Source of the DNA: Galdieria sulphuraria
Lineage: Eukaryota > Rhodophyta > Bangiophyceae > Galdieriales > Galdieriaceae
Length of the DNA stretch: 64,000 bases
Assembly: GCF_000341285.1 (NCBI RefSeq)
Contig: NW_005178470.1
Location: forward strand, 1 to 64,000
Direction: 5' to 3'
The position numbers and the translations under genes are program-made. Under the pieces are notes generated by a model. The model saw nothing but the letters and a program-made list of their open reading frames with translations, was not told the origin of the DNA and did no database searches. Of this stretch, positions 41,644-53,186 are shown in pieces. Positions within the stretch are counted from its first letter, which is position 1. Each line of letters starts with the position of its first letter.

Positions 41644-43652
41644 CTACCAATGTACTCTGACGGGTTTGCAACCCATAAGCGGATACTGCGTATTCCAGTC
41701 TTTAAGAGAGCAAAGTCGAAGAAACTCTTTGATATGTCTTTTTGCGAAAATCAAAGAGCTATGCAAGTCGTTGCCATCTTGAAGCTTGTGTGCTTGCATA
41801 AAGGCTTGAAAGATGTCCTGAGGGCGACAACTTTCATGGAGAACTATGAGAATCTTGTTATCTCTTTGTGTTAGTATATACCTGCAGTCCCTATATAAAG
41901 CTACTGCCTCCCTTAATTCACGACCATTTTGAAAACACTCTTTTAGGTTAGCTCCCACGACTATCCTGTCAAGATATCCTTTCCAAGGTGGTACAACTAC
42001 TTTCTCACGGCGGCTAACTTCGTACGGACTGGGTACGTTTCCTGTTTGTAGAAATTCTTGTAGAGCTAGTGAGCAACGCTGTCGATTGAGTGTCGCGAAT
42101 TGGACACAACTCAAAGACTTCCAGTTCGCAAAAAGGTGAACAAAACAACCCAAGGCATAAGCGCTAAGCAGCGCAAAGTAATTTTGACCCATCTTGGAAG
42201 ACGCAACTATACCCAAACCGAGTCCAACCTATCTATATTTCATTTCCAACTTCGAAGGCCACAATAAGTTGTCATTACCATTTTGCACGTGACACCTTGG
42301 CTTTCTCCTTTAGTGGCAATATCTCCCTGATTCTCATGAAGTGCAAGACTCTTATAAATTGCATGTCTCGTTGCAGTGCCCTTTAACGATTTTTTCAGTG
42401 AACTATTCGAGAAACTATAAATGCTTACGGTCATCGCAGCTACACCTTTCATTGCATTCGCAACACTTGCTAATAGAAGGAAGTGACCTGGGAACAAAGG
42501 AGTTATAATTTCCAATACGCCACCTGCGTCTTCAACTGCATCTGCTGCCAGTCTCCAACTTTTTGGGTCCACATCAAACTGATTCCCAGCAATTGATCCA
42601 TAAAATACCTTCCCAATATATCCCAAACCATCTTTCAAAACCCAAGAAATCGCTGCTGAAGTGGCTGGAGTGCTCTTTCGACCTAAACCTAAACCAAATA
42701 ATAGTGCTTCTGTAGCGAAGACACCCATTACAGATGCAGCCAGATTCTGAATGGCTCTCCAAATAGAATAACTTAAATAATCCTTTGTAACACTATTTGG
42801 ATATCCATCTGGTAGATAAACGCGGGAAAGCCAGTCAATCAACTTCTCAAATATCGGTCTATCATCTTTAAATCTTCCTTCTTGTATCATATCATCTGAA
42901 AACTGATAAGGAACGATAGACCCCCTCCTCAAGTTTCTTTCCCAAATCGTGGATGAAGAATCCGCAAAGGCTGACAGCCTTGACCGAGAGTCCAAGAGAA
43001 GAGCGACACACATCAAGAGAGATCTTGCCGAATAACTACCAGTCGAGACATGAAGGTAGATTCCATGGCCAAAACATAAATGACGGACTTTGTATAACTC
43101 CACATCCAAAATGTCGCAACATGCAGCGGCAAATACGTGCCTAGCACGGAGAGTATGTGCTGCAAAGGGGACATCGAGAAAGGAACAACCACTGCTGGTG
43201 AAGAAAATTGTATCCTTCAGCATGCTCTTTGAGATTCCACTCAAAATAAATTTTTTATGATCTCCAAAAACTATCAGGAAAACCTTTGACAAAGGAAACC
43301 TTGTCTTCGCATCCTTTAAAGCTTGGGCATTGTTCAGACTTTGCCTGTACCATACAAGAACAACTGATCCACCTCTCCTTCCAATTCTCCGGTTACAGCT
43401 ACTTCCAGATTCAAAAAATTTTTCTGAAGAACGACTGAAGGATCCTTGGCTTTTCAAGTTGTTTTTCAAAAGATTCGTCGAGTAGCTTTCTAAAAAGTTC
43501 GTACTCCTATCAAGTCGGATCAAAAACCTATCGAAACATCGAGTTCTGAGGCACAGATGAATACTAGGAATTAAAAAACTCAGCTCGTTTTTGGGCTCCT
43601 TAGGAGTCTCTCTCTTAAAGTTTTCAGAAGGGCTGACTCGGCGTTGACGCAT
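41644..43652 (-). CDS. RUS (root UV-B sensitive)/DUF647 protein
   Basis: DUF647 family, known in plants for RUS1/RUS2 in UV-B and vitamin B6-linked signalling and generally found in plastids or membranes. Conserved blocks are YLPDGYPNSVTKDYLSYSIW, AISWVLKDGLGYIGKV, DPKSWRLAADAVEDAGG and LHENQGDIATKGESQ. After the intron come ANWKSLSCVQFATLNRQRCS and SPYEVSRREKV. Exons 43652-42279 and 42228-41644 (50-base intron) give 652 residues. The N-terminal 200 residues are basic and variable, fitting a transit peptide plus linker. Forty-nine bases separate its ATG from that of SDHAF4. Confidence 0.88.
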
Positions 43653-43701
43653 TGTGCTTCAACGACTTTGCCCGTACATTGTTATTACAATCAAACTTGA
43701 A

Positions 43702-44058
43702 ATGTTGCCATTGGGGAGGAGTCTGTTGCTGATCTCTTCTTCGAACAGTCGTCGTCTCACAGTTCTCCAAATGAGGTTTCAAGGGTCAAGTGACCCAAAG
43801 AAACCTGGCAGACAGAAAGAAGAGCAGGAAAATTTTGACGGAGAAAATATCTCCCTGAAGCAGTCAGAGGGTTCGACAGAGGTTGATGACGAGACCGTTG
43901 AAATGTGGAATCACGACGCACCTAATGGACCAGAGTGGGGCGGTCCTAGAGGGTATGAACCAACAAAGTAAGTGGCCTCTTTGTTTTGAAGGCTTGTAAA
44001 GTTTTGAAATGGAAGGTTTGGTGACTGGTCTAAAAATTGTCGAGTTACAGATTTTTAA
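43702..44058 (+). CDS. SDHAF4: Succinate dehydrogenase assembly factor 4
   Basis: Small mitochondrial chaperone for flavinated SDHA. Two exons (43702-43967 and 44016-44058, 48-base intron) give 102 residues. The second exon encodes only 14 residues. The diagnostic end is WGGPRGYEPTK joined to FGDWSKNCRVTDF, matching the family's GGPxGxEPTRxGDWxxxGRxxDF. The N-terminus (MLPLGRSLLLISSSNSRR) fits a mitochondrial presequence. It is divergent from RUS. Confidence 0.92.
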
Positions 44059-45154
44059 AGTTTTTCCGTTTTTGCTGTGTAGCAAGTAGTCGCTTGGGAT
44101 CTGAAGAAGCAGAATCCAGAGTGAAATTCGAATGATATGCATAGTGTTTTAATAGTTTGTCTGCGTAGCACCCTTTGTAGAGGCGCTCTGAAGAAATTTA
44201 GTTCAGACTAGTTATTCAGGGGCATTTATTGTCTCTTGATAAACGCACTTGTAAATAAGTTTCGAAATAACCTTATTTGTAACATACTAGCAATGAGGCG
44301 TTCCAAGTCAAGTCTGAAAAATTGTTGCGACTATGAAAGTTCAATTGCAGCTAGTCTTGCATATTCCGAATCATTTACCCTCGATAGAAGAATTCGAGTC
44401 GATAATAGATGGCTCTGAAGACTACGATTCTGTTGGAGTCACGCTTTTCGTTTTTCTAAACCCAAATTATCCCAGAAATAAACCGCCAGATGAAATTATT
44501 AACCCGAAAAGTGTCATACCAAGACAAAACATAAGCATTTTAAAGGTTCTTCTAAATATTCTTGGACCTAGAGAGAGAGAGAGAGAGAGTTCTTGAGGAA
44601 ACTCGCCATAGGGTTGATATCATTGCACACATTATGTAACTTAGACGATGTTTCGCTAAGAATGATAACATTATAAAATAACAGTCATTATTCATTGTTA
44701 AAACGTTTTACTTATAGTAGAAATCTCTCCATAGTACACATTATACGCAGACGAAAAGACCAATGAAGTTTTTTAGCAATGAACAGCTGATTTTTGTTTC
44801 AATGTACAATTCTGCTTAAATAGAACACTCACCATTCTCCGGTCACGCCAACAACGAAGATAATAGTAAAAGATAGAAATGCAAATCCTTTTCATTGTCG
44901 AAATGACTGTGCCGTATCCTGTAGACCTTGTGCTCTAGTTGATGGCAGCAAGCTTGGTCAAGGCCACACAACATTCTGCCGCCATATTGAAAAATGTCGT
45001 GTAGACTCAAAGAATGAGAAGAGTCTTCCCATTTTCCCTGTAATGTCCTTGTGGGTGTCCTCTGGTGTAAATACGGGCAATTTTTCACCGCTCATTCTTC
45101 TTTAAAAGTATTTTTTTATTTGAGTTTTAGGTTGAGACATTTTGACTGGCGAAG
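44059..45154. other. 1.1-kb intergenic region with small unsupported frames
   Basis: Between SDHAF4 and the ABCG gene. It contains an AG microsatellite and three short ATG frames: plus 44333-44596 (MKVQLQLVLHIPNHLPSIEE..., ending in the AG repeat), plus 44293-44418, and minus near 45097 (MSGEKLPVFTPEDTHKDITG..., 45 codons). The minus frame overlaps another open frame at 44843-45088 and might form a small spliced gene. None has a recognised family or a complete set of splice sites. Confidence 0.35.
44570..44589. repeat. (AG)10 microsatellite
   Basis: Uninterrupted AG dinucleotide repeat of ten units, inside the weak frame at 44333-44596 where it would encode alternating Arg/Glu. Confidence 0.9.
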
Positions 45155-47475
45155 ATGGGCCACGGTGAAGGGAGAGGAGAAGGTTCCGGAGGAGAGAACT
45201 CAGTTAACGTCGAGAAACACTTGAAAAGTGTCGTAGTAGACAATGGAGAAGCTGGAGATAACGAGGCCAAGAACATGAGTTCCGAAAGACAATCCTCAAA
45301 GTGGAGTCCCTATAGAAGACAGGTTTGTTCCTTTTGTCTTTGTTAAGTTGCTTTTCGTAATTGTTTTGAAGATGGTACTTGAGTGGCATAACGTAAACTA
45401 CTCAGTGGCGTTCCCAGGGAAGAGAAGCTGGAATCCCTTTCAGAAGACTGAAACACAAGAGTCCAAGAAGTTTACAATCTTAAAAAATGTCTCTGGGCTT
45501 GTACGACCAGGAGAGTTACTGGCTGTAATGGGACCAAGGTAGGTTAGCTCTTTATTCTCACACAGAGCATTAAACCCCTTTTTGTAGCGGCGGAGGAAAG
45601 ACAACTTTGCTCAATGCCCTTGCTGGAAGAGCTAATTTTGTTCCAGAGGGGTCCATACTGTTTGACGGGAAACCCAGAGTAGCTGATACTAGAAGAAAAA
45701 TTGGCTATGTCATGCAGGACGATGTTTTCTTCACCAACCTGACAGTTAGACAAACCTTAGAAATAACGGCACGATTGCGTTTACCAAGGGACGTCCCACA
45801 TAAACAGAAAATGGAGCGAGTAGATTACATTCTTCAGAGACTGGGACTTCTCCGTTGCCAAAATACGATTATTGGTGATCAATTCAGAAAAGGAATCAGC
45901 GGAGGTGAACGGAAGCGAACCAATATTGCCGACGTGCTCTTAGTGGAACCATCGATTCTTATTTTGGACGAACCTACTTCGGGTCTTGACTCAAATACAG
46001 CCCTGACAGTTGTTCGACTCTTAAAGGAGCTAGCTAGTGAAGGGCGTACTGTCATAACCACAATTCATCAACCTAATTCAATGATGTTTGCGGAGTTTGA
46101 TAAGTTGTTGTTACTTGCGAGTGGACAAACAGTGTACTATGGTCCTGCGAAAGAGGCAGTCAGTTACTTTAGTCGTCTGGGTTATGAATGTCCTTACGGC
46201 TTCAATCCTGCGGATTACTTTATTGCTCTGTTGACAAATGAAGATTTCGGTCAAAGTGAACCCATAAGGCAAAAACTAATAGATGCCTGGAAAGGGTATG
46301 AATTGGATGCTGATCTCGACTACAAGGTATCTGAGGAGAAGCACGAATTGCAACTAGCAGAAGCGGAACAGCATAGGACGTTTGGTCAAGTAGTGAAAGA
46401 TTATGTCGCAGATGTACGTTCCGAGTTTGACACCTCCCCTGAAAGTGGGAAATATCCGACAACCTTCCTTGATCAACTTCGTGTCCTTGCTTGGAGAGCA
46501 TATCTTCAGAAGAAGGGAAAATTATTTGAGAAGCTTACAATTTTTCAGGGTTGTGTTTGTTGCACTAATAGTTTCGTTTATTTGGTTCCGAATCCCTCAC
46601 GATATCAACTATTTAATGGACCTTATGGGTGCTCTCTTCTTTGCTGGATTATTTTGGGGATTCTTTACCATGTTCCAAGCCTTGACGACTTTACCAACAG
46701 AAAAGCCCGTTCTCTCAAAGGAGCGGGCTTCCGGTGCATACAGGTAAGATAAAAGGTTCAAGTATGAGTGAAAACTGAATGTCTTAGGCTTTCTGCATAC
46801 TTTCTTGGGAAAGCGCTAGTGGAAGTACCTTTGGATTTGATCTATCCCTTCTTTTTTAGCGTTTATATATACTGGTAAGTTTTTTGTCCTATTCATTTGT
46901 TTTTGCTCAAATTTTTGTTGTAGGATGTTGAATTTGAATCCCCAAGCCAGTCGTTTCATTCTTTTCTTGATTTTTGTTGGGATAACTGTTTTCACTGCAC
47001 AGTCCATTGGTCTCTTCATCGCCGCAGTCTTCATGGACTTCCGAAAGTCTCAGACACTTGCAGCAGTATTTATGTTGACAAGGTGAGCATGCACTTTATT
47101 TAGACTGTTCAGTATTAAAAGTGATGAAGCATGTTAACCGGAGGCTTCTACGTCAATGACAGTCAGATGCCTGTTTGGATACGGTGGATTCAATATCTGT
47201 CATTCATTCACTATATATACGATTCTTTTATGCTTAATCAGTTTGAAGGGGAATATTTCCCTTGTCCACCTGGAAATACTTCAGGTGTTACAAGTTCTGG
47301 TCTGAGTTGTCCAATGACTGCGCAAGACATTTACTCGATGCGAGGTGTGATAAGCAATATAGGACGAGGAGGCAATATCGCGATAGTTTTGGCTTATGGA
47401 ATTGCATTTCGATATTTCGCCTTTTTATGTCTTAAATACCTTAATAGATCACATAAGCAGAAGCGACGGGTTTAA
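45155..47475 (+). CDS. ABCG half transporter with a one-base frame break
   Basis: White-type ABC half transporter: one nucleotide-binding domain, then six membrane segments. Walker A is built across an intron (GPS/GGGKTT); Walker B is ILILDEPTSGLD, the signature ISGGERKRT, and the H-loop TTIHQPN. Membrane segments follow (FVALIVSFIWF, GALFFAGLFWGFF, FILFLIFVGITVF). Exons are 45155-45322, 45372-45538, 45588-46743, 46788-46874, 46924-47082 and 47130-47475. Within the third exon the frame changes by one base at 46537-46550, where LTIFQ is followed by VVFVALIV one frame over. Removing one base makes the total 694 codons. No intron explains the shift. An assembly error in the GGG at 46548-46550 is the simplest reading; recent decay is the alternative. 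Confidence 0.85.
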
Positions 47476-47659
47476 CTGGTGTAGTTGGCATTGTTTTGTT
47501 GTAGCTTGTGCATAGTAAAGAGGGACTCTACAAGAAGCAAAGATGTGTGTTTTGACTTTTATGCTTTATCGCTTTTTATTTTCGACAAACTTGAAAACTT
47601 TCACTTGCCAGCTAGTTCCTAAGTCGCCAACCGAAAATCCTTGGTCTCACGCACACTTG

Positions 47660-47929
47660 CTATCCCTCATATAGTAGTGACGCCCTCGTTACTTCTTCTT
47701 CCGTAAAATGTGGTTGCCTAGTTGGTCGCTTCAGAAACTTGTACTTTTGTAGTTTCCTTTCTAAAGTCAAGGTTGAGCTTCTTGTGTTCACTTCACTTGA
47801 ACTAGACTCGGTGTCCATAGATTGAGCATATATGGTCGTACTGTTTTCTTCCTCCATTTCAAAGATCTCTGGAGGAGATTCATTAAACAGAGAAACCTCC
47901 TCTGAATTGGAGTTTACAGTTTCAGACAT
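47660..47929 (-). CDS. Small acidic protein, unknown
   Basis: ATG frame of 89 residues. The N-terminal half is acidic and Ser/Thr-rich (MSETVNSNSEEVSLFNESPP). The second half is basic then ends PHFTEEEVTRASLLYEG. No family recognised. The composition change and isolated position between two genes with normal spacing favour a real small gene. Confidence 0.42.
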   Translation of the reverse strand: MSETVNSNSEEVSLFNESPPEIFEMEEENSTTIYAQSMDTESSSSEVNTRSSTLTLERKLQKYKFLKRPTRQPHFTEEEVTRASLLYEG

Positions 47930-48015
47930 GAATGCTACGTTGCCTTTAAGAACAAGTTCTCAACTCGACGTCAACCAATTTCTTTGAGCTAAATATCTCC
48001 CAATAATCTTAAGGG

Positions 48016-49581
48016 TTAATCTCTCGACCGGATTCCGAGACTTTCTACGCACTTCTGGAATGAATGTGTTCTACGCCCATTCTTTGAAGACAGTTTCATT
48101 TGTACTTCCTCCCAATTACTTGTTGTTGTGAACTTTAAAATGCAAATATGTAATATTGTCAGAAATTCTCTTGCAGCGTAAGAAGGCTTTAGCGTTATAA
48201 ATTCATAACTACTAGGAGGAAACTCGTAGGTACCACTAATTGCCTCCAAAAAGCCTTTTGTATATGCCATGTCTTCAGGGTGGCTACCTAAAATAACGAG
48301 GCTACTTCTAGGAATTTTCGCTCCTATCTGATAATTGACTTTATAGCCGTTTTCAACAGCTGTTGAAAGAATATAGAATCGACGACGTAATAACTCTATC
48401 TGTTGCACCTGTTGATTCATAAGAGGCAAATCCCTTTGAAAGTACTGTTGCATACTCGTTTCCGATTCATGCATACAAATGCAGGCTGACGCGTATCTTC
48501 GACAGTATATGCAAGCAGTCATTGTATGCACGATATGAATACATCGCTTACAACTTTCGATTATCTTTCTGAAGGACAGTGCAAACTCTGAACCAAAGGA
48601 AAGGTCTTCATATAAATATAGTGTCTCATTACACTGGCTTTTTCTTGCAAAAAGTAGTTGTAATGGAGTGTTTGGAATGCTTTCTACCATCTGAAACGAA
48701 TCTCTCTCAGAGCCATTTGCAGGGACAACCACTGTTTCAACATTCAATATATCGGATATTGGCTGGCAAGTCCAAATTTGTTTAAAAAGCTCTTCATTCT
48801 CAAGGGCGCCAAGCTTCTCATGACTCCAACTGTTCTCATCGATTTGCATATGAACCACTGGAATACTATCGTCCAATCTGTATATGGATAAGTCACGTGG
48901 TTCCTGAAGTAGCAATTTTGTAAGAAACCAATCATCCCATTTAGGCCTTCCAATAAGAAACGGTGGAAAATCCCTTAAGAACTCGCGAGGAAAAATAAAG
49001 TAGTCCTTCCCGAAACTTCCGTGATGATGGCCATGCCTCTGTGCATATTCCCGAACAATTGAAATATTTTTCATTAAGGAATCCAAAGAAATATTTGAAA
49101 TTGAAACATCTTTTCTTCTACCAACGATTGCTTTCTTTGAACCTCCATCAGAATACAAAATATTTTGAAGAGCGTGATCGAATTCAGAGAAGACTGCAAT
49201 ATCACAATTTATGTACCCCACATACTTTGAGACAGTATGTTGCTTTGCAGCGTCGAACAGATGATTCATTTGTAGGCTATAACTGTCTTTTGATTCGTTC
49301 AAAGCAACACAGCGAAACTTTGAATCCTCAAAAAAAGGGAAAAGACGTGCACAGCTGTCATAACTTTCTTGGAAAAGAGTAACTCTCTGAACTGACATAA
49401 GAGATAGCCAACTTTTTATGGCTAAAATAGAAACACGAAAGGAATCTTCTTTTAATTCACAGGTGGAAAAAAGCTCCAGAGAAAGAGCACATATACTACC
49501 TGAAGCAACAACGACCGTAAGAAAAAATAATGCTCTAAACCTTGCAACTGATGAACACTCGAAACATAACTTCCTGTTCAT
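48016..49581 (-). CDS. Type II Golgi glycosyltransferase-like protein
   Basis: Intronless, 521 residues from the ATG at 49581. A signal anchor (about 15-35, ARFRALFFLTVVVASGSICA) is followed by a nucleotide-sugar transferase-like region with SKYVGYINCDIAVFSEFDHA and KKAIVGRRKDV. It continues with HGHHHGSFGKDYFIFPREFL and PPFLIGRPKWDDWFLTKLL. The NCDIAV segment could be the metal site; the GRPKWDDW block recurs in plant and algal proteins annotated as nucleotide-diphospho-sugar transferases. A second, Cys-rich part (CKRCIHIVHTMTACIYCRRY) follows and ends with an unfamiliar domain. Donor and acceptor are unknown. Confidence 0.6.
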   Translation of the reverse strand: MNRKLCFECSSVARFRALFFLTVVVASGSICALSLELFSTCELKEDSFRVSILAIKSWLSLMSVQRVTLFQESYDSCARLFPFFEDSKFRCVALNESKDSYSLQMNHLFDAAKQHTVSKYVGYINCDIAVFSEFDHALQNILYSDGGSKKAIVGRRKDVSISNISLDSLMKNISIVREYAQRHGHHHGSFGKDYFIFPREFLRDFPPFLIGRPKWDDWFLTKLLLQEPRDLSIYRLDDSIPVVHMQIDENSWSHEKLGALENEELFKQIWTCQPISDILNVETVVVPANGSERDSFQMVESIPNTPLQLLFARKSQCNETLYLYEDLSFGSEFALSFRKIIESCKRCIHIVHTMTACIYCRRYASACICMHESETSMQQYFQRDLPLMNQQVQQIELLRRRFYILSTAVENGYKVNYQIGAKIPRSSLVILGSHPEDMAYTKGFLEAISGTYEFPPSSYEFITLKPSYAAREFLTILHICILKFTTTSNWEEVQMKLSSKNGRRTHSFQKCVESLGIRSRD

Positions 49582-49717
49582 TGAAGTTATAAAACTATAT
49601 GTTGAAAAAACTTCCCAGAGCAAAAATGAAAAATGTTCTCATCTCGAACTGAAGCAATTTGACTCCTCAACTGTGTTACTGGCGCACGATTAAGAAGAGC
49701 CTCAGGCTCGAGAAGAG

Positions 49718-51878
49718 ATGAAGAACCTCAATAAAGACCTTTTTAAGGTGGAAGAAAGGACAGAACAGCTCGACAATAATTCCTCATCAGAAGATGAAGA
49801 GACTCTCCAGCCTTTAACCTTGAGAAGATTACTTTTATTGACCATTTGTACGGCAGGACAGGCCTTTAGCTGGGCGTGTCAGTTTACGTACATGACTCCA
49901 CACTTCCTAGAGTTGGGTTTAGAAAAGGAATGGGCTGTAAGTTTATTTTCAATGTTTTTGTGATTTTTTTGCTAAACCACAGGTAGAACTTCCTGTGGGT
50001 AGCTGGTCCAATAAGTGGCTTAATAGTACAACCCACCATTGGCGCATACTCAGATCGCTGCACGTCGCGCTTTGGAAGGAGACGACCTTTTTTGTTTGCT
50101 GGAATGTTATGCATGGTCTGTGGACTTTTGTTAGTTGCGAACTCGAAGAATATTGGGAAACTTTTTGGAGACTCTTCCAGGAGCGCCCCACGAGGAGCTC
50201 TTGTTATTTCGATTATCGGTTTTTGGATCATAGATTTGTCAAACAATGCGATACAGGTAGTTTAGAGAGTATATTTTTAAAGTTTTAGGTAGATAAGGTT
50301 TGTGTAGGCTCCAGGAAGAACTCTTCTTGCAGATTTAGCACCTCCAGAGCAGCAAGAATTGGCCAACGCGTTGACTTCGTTTTGGATGGGAGTAGGTAAT
50401 TTAGGTAAGAGCGATAGCAAATGCTGCTTGCGGTGGGTTGAAGTTTTCTTCAAGGGGGTTACGTTGTGGGTGGATTTCCCGCCATATATTCTTGGATACC
50501 TTTGGGTTGGAGTGACCTTAACAGTGTTTTCATCATTGCCGTGGCAGTTCTCGTTCCTACTTGTCTGACAACTCTACTATGTGCGAATGAGAAACCATTG
50601 GCCAAAGATCCTTTAGAATTTATGGGAGACTCGGGGAGACGACAAAGTATAGATACGGGGAAAAGGCCAACTGTTCTAACAGAAGTATGTAGATTCACGT
50701 GTTTTCTTACTTTGCTCATAAAAGGTAGATTCTTCGTGCTTTTGCGGACATGCCGAAGCCTATGGAAGGCGTGATGTATGTCCAATTTTTTAGTTGGATT
50801 GCATTCTTTGCTTTTCAGATCAACGCAAGTAGTTGGATGGGTGAGAATATTTTCGGTGGAAAGCCTACTGCATATCCAGAATATAGTGAAGAGGCCTTCA
50901 AGCGTCTTCACGCTTTTGAGGCAGGCGTCAAGGCTTTCAGTTTGGTAAGCGCCATAGCTTAAAACAGTTTATTTGTCTCACTGAAATTATTAGAGTATGG
51001 CAGTCCAATCTGTCGTCTCGCTATTGTTTTCTGCACTGCTACCTGTCGTTATAGGCTTAACAAGTTTGAGAGCAGTTTATTTGTTTACTCAAATTGATCT
51101 GGCTATGACTTTGCTGGTTGCCGTTGGTATTACTTACTTACCTGTTACTTGGAGAAAAATCTTTGCCATGTTGCTTGTCTCTAGTACTGGAATACCATGG
51201 GCTGCAACGCTCTCATTGCCATATGCTATTGTTGCTCGTTTGGCTGATCCGGACGCAAAAGGATTATTCCTTGGTGTATTAAATATTTTCATAGTCATAC
51301 CGCAACTACTAGTAGCTCTCAGTGTAGGTGCAGTCTTGAAAATGTTTGGTGGCAACCTCAATGCAGCTCTTGTACTGGGTGGATTTTCAGCTATTCTTGC
51401 GGCATTTTTTGTGGTTAACTTAACACTTCCAAAAGAAATTGAGACAGAAGAGGAAGATGAGGAACGGCAAGAGGAAGAAAAAGAAGAAGATGAACAGGTT
51501 GAAGATCGATATAGAACCGTTCGATCCAGAGTGCGATCGAAAGCAGGGTTAGGAGGAGGGAGAAGTGGGTTTTCCGAACCAACACTTGAAGAAGAAAACG
51601 TGCCTTTGTTGGTTCCACGTTCACGCTCACGAATCAGAACCTCTCCTTCAGAAGTATTTTTGCCCACTTATGGAGCAATACCAGGATATGGAATTTTCTA
51701 TGGCTTTGGAAGTAAGCGTTTCCAGGCCACGATGCGACGTGTTAGATCCAGTGAAGGACCGCTTATGCGTGTTACATCTGCATCTTCAGGTTTACGAATA
51801 CCAAAAATACGTCGTGTCCAAAGTGAGGCAAGAACCCCGTTAAACTGCTACACCGGCATTGACAAAACTGAGAAATAA
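49718..51878 (+). CDS. SUT/SLC45-type sugar:proton symporter
   Basis: Glycoside-pentoside-hexuronide family, twelve membrane segments. Six exons (49718-49936, 49987-50256, 50308-50404, 50455-50684, 50729-50944, 50994-51878; introns 44-51 bases) give 638 residues. Family marks are SWACQFTYMTPHFLELGL, GPISGLIVQPTIGAYSDRCT followed by SRFGRRRPFLFAG (RxGRR loop), IIDLSNNAIQAPGRTLLADL and IPWAATLSLPYAIVARL. The central loop is long. A C-terminal cytosolic tail of about 150 residues is unusual: Glu-rich (EEEDEERQEEEKEEDEQ) and then Arg/Ser-rich. Two introns use an acceptor preceded by an extra AG (AGGTAG). Sucrose or another disaccharide is the likely substrate by family. Confidence 0.87.
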
Positions 51879-52043
51879 GATAGCCATACTTTATACAGAG
51901 TGTAAAATTTAATATGTCAAAATGTACAAAAAACATGACACGTCTTTCTGAGACTCCTAATGCAATTTGCAAAATATAGAGAAACATCTTAAACGAATAT
52001 TCTGCAATAAGTATGAAAAGTACGATATAGGCAAGCAAGTTCA

Positions 52044-53186
52044 TTACATTTCGTACCGACGATGACGAAAATCATGTGTTAATGAGTGTTGCCGCGGATT
52101 CAATACTGTTCCTTGAAAAAAGCTAAAGCAAATTTCAATAAAATGAGACAAATATAACCCACCTTTTGACTTTTCTCGTGAAACATTGCTATTGCTTACA
52201 TAGTCTCCAGGATACTGCTGAAAGTTGAAGGCTATCAATTCTCCTCCTAAACTACTTGTCGGTGAAAAGTAACCTAAACCTGCCGCCGCAGCTGCTGACG
52301 CAGTTGCTGCATATTGCTGCCAAATCAACGGCGTACCCCCATAAAACTGTGCATAATATGAAGCTAAAGAAGGATCAAACACAAAGGAATTTACAAAAGG
52401 GCCGTATGTACAAGCTTCCGAACACTGATAGGGTGACTTTGCAGGTTTGAACGACTCTGGTTTGCCGACTGCAGAATTGTAACCAGTCCCTGACTCACTT
52501 TCCTTCACCTTTCGACTTTCAACTGACTGGTGTTTCGGCTCAGCTACCTTTACTTCCACAACCTTGCCTTTTATAACGTGGCGTGGAGTTTGGAACACTT
52601 TATCTACTGCTTCAACACTGCAAAAAGTAATAAAACCAAAACCACGGGATTTCCCCGTTTGATGGTCATACATAATATGTGCATCCAACACTGCTCCAAA
52701 CTTCTGAAAATAAACGAGAAAGTCTTCATCAGAACAGGACGAAGAAATCCCACCAACAAAAAGTTTCTTTGTTGTCTTTGTTGTCTCATTCTTGGTTGAC
52801 ACCTCAGCTTTCGGGACAGCTTTCTTAGCTTCAACCTTCAACACTACCGTAAGTCCTAAAGGGCAAAAAGAAGCAGAAACCTAAGTTACCTGTCTTCCGT
52901 CCAGTATGTGTGAGAGGCTAGCAACTAGGTCTGCAACTGAGTCGTCCTGAAAAGTGACGAAACCGAACCCTCTAGGATGACCAGTATATTTATCACGCAT
53001 TATGACACAGTCTGCAACTTCCCCATAGCCTTCAAAATATGCTCGAAGTGAGTCCTCTCCGGTTTCCCAGGAGAGACCTCCAACAAAAACCTTGCCTCTA
53101 TTCTTCTCTTCTCTTCCAGACTGTGCGAGTTTCACTTCCTGCTCTGTGTAATATTGGGTCTCAGAACTCGAAGAGACTTGACTCAT
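52044..53186 (-). CDS. Two-RRM RNA-binding protein (hnRNP A/B, Musashi type)
   Basis: Three exons (53186-52890, 52835-52163, 52111-52044; introns 54 and 51 bases), 345 residues. RRM1 has KVFVGGLSWETGEDSLRAYF and PRGFGFVTF; the linker DGRQVEAKKAVPK is split by the first intron. RRM2 has KKLFVGGISSSCSDEDFLVY and GKSRGFGFITF. The C-terminal third is rich in Ala, Gly, Tyr and Ser (AATASAAAAAGLGYFSP), as in hnRNP A/B, DAZAP1 and Musashi proteins. A role in mRNA processing or translation control is inferred. Confidence 0.88.

Noticed and set aside
44333-44596. 87-codon frame between SDHAF4 and ABCG
   Set aside because: It ends inside an AG microsatellite, has no recognised family and no partner exon; kept only as a note in the intergenic entry.
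46531-46540. CTT-A as a programmed +1 frameshift site in the ABCG gene
   Set aside because: The base order resembles the yeast Ty slippery codon, but the best family match keeps the first frame through TIFQ, past this site. An extra base in the GGG that follows explains it more simply.
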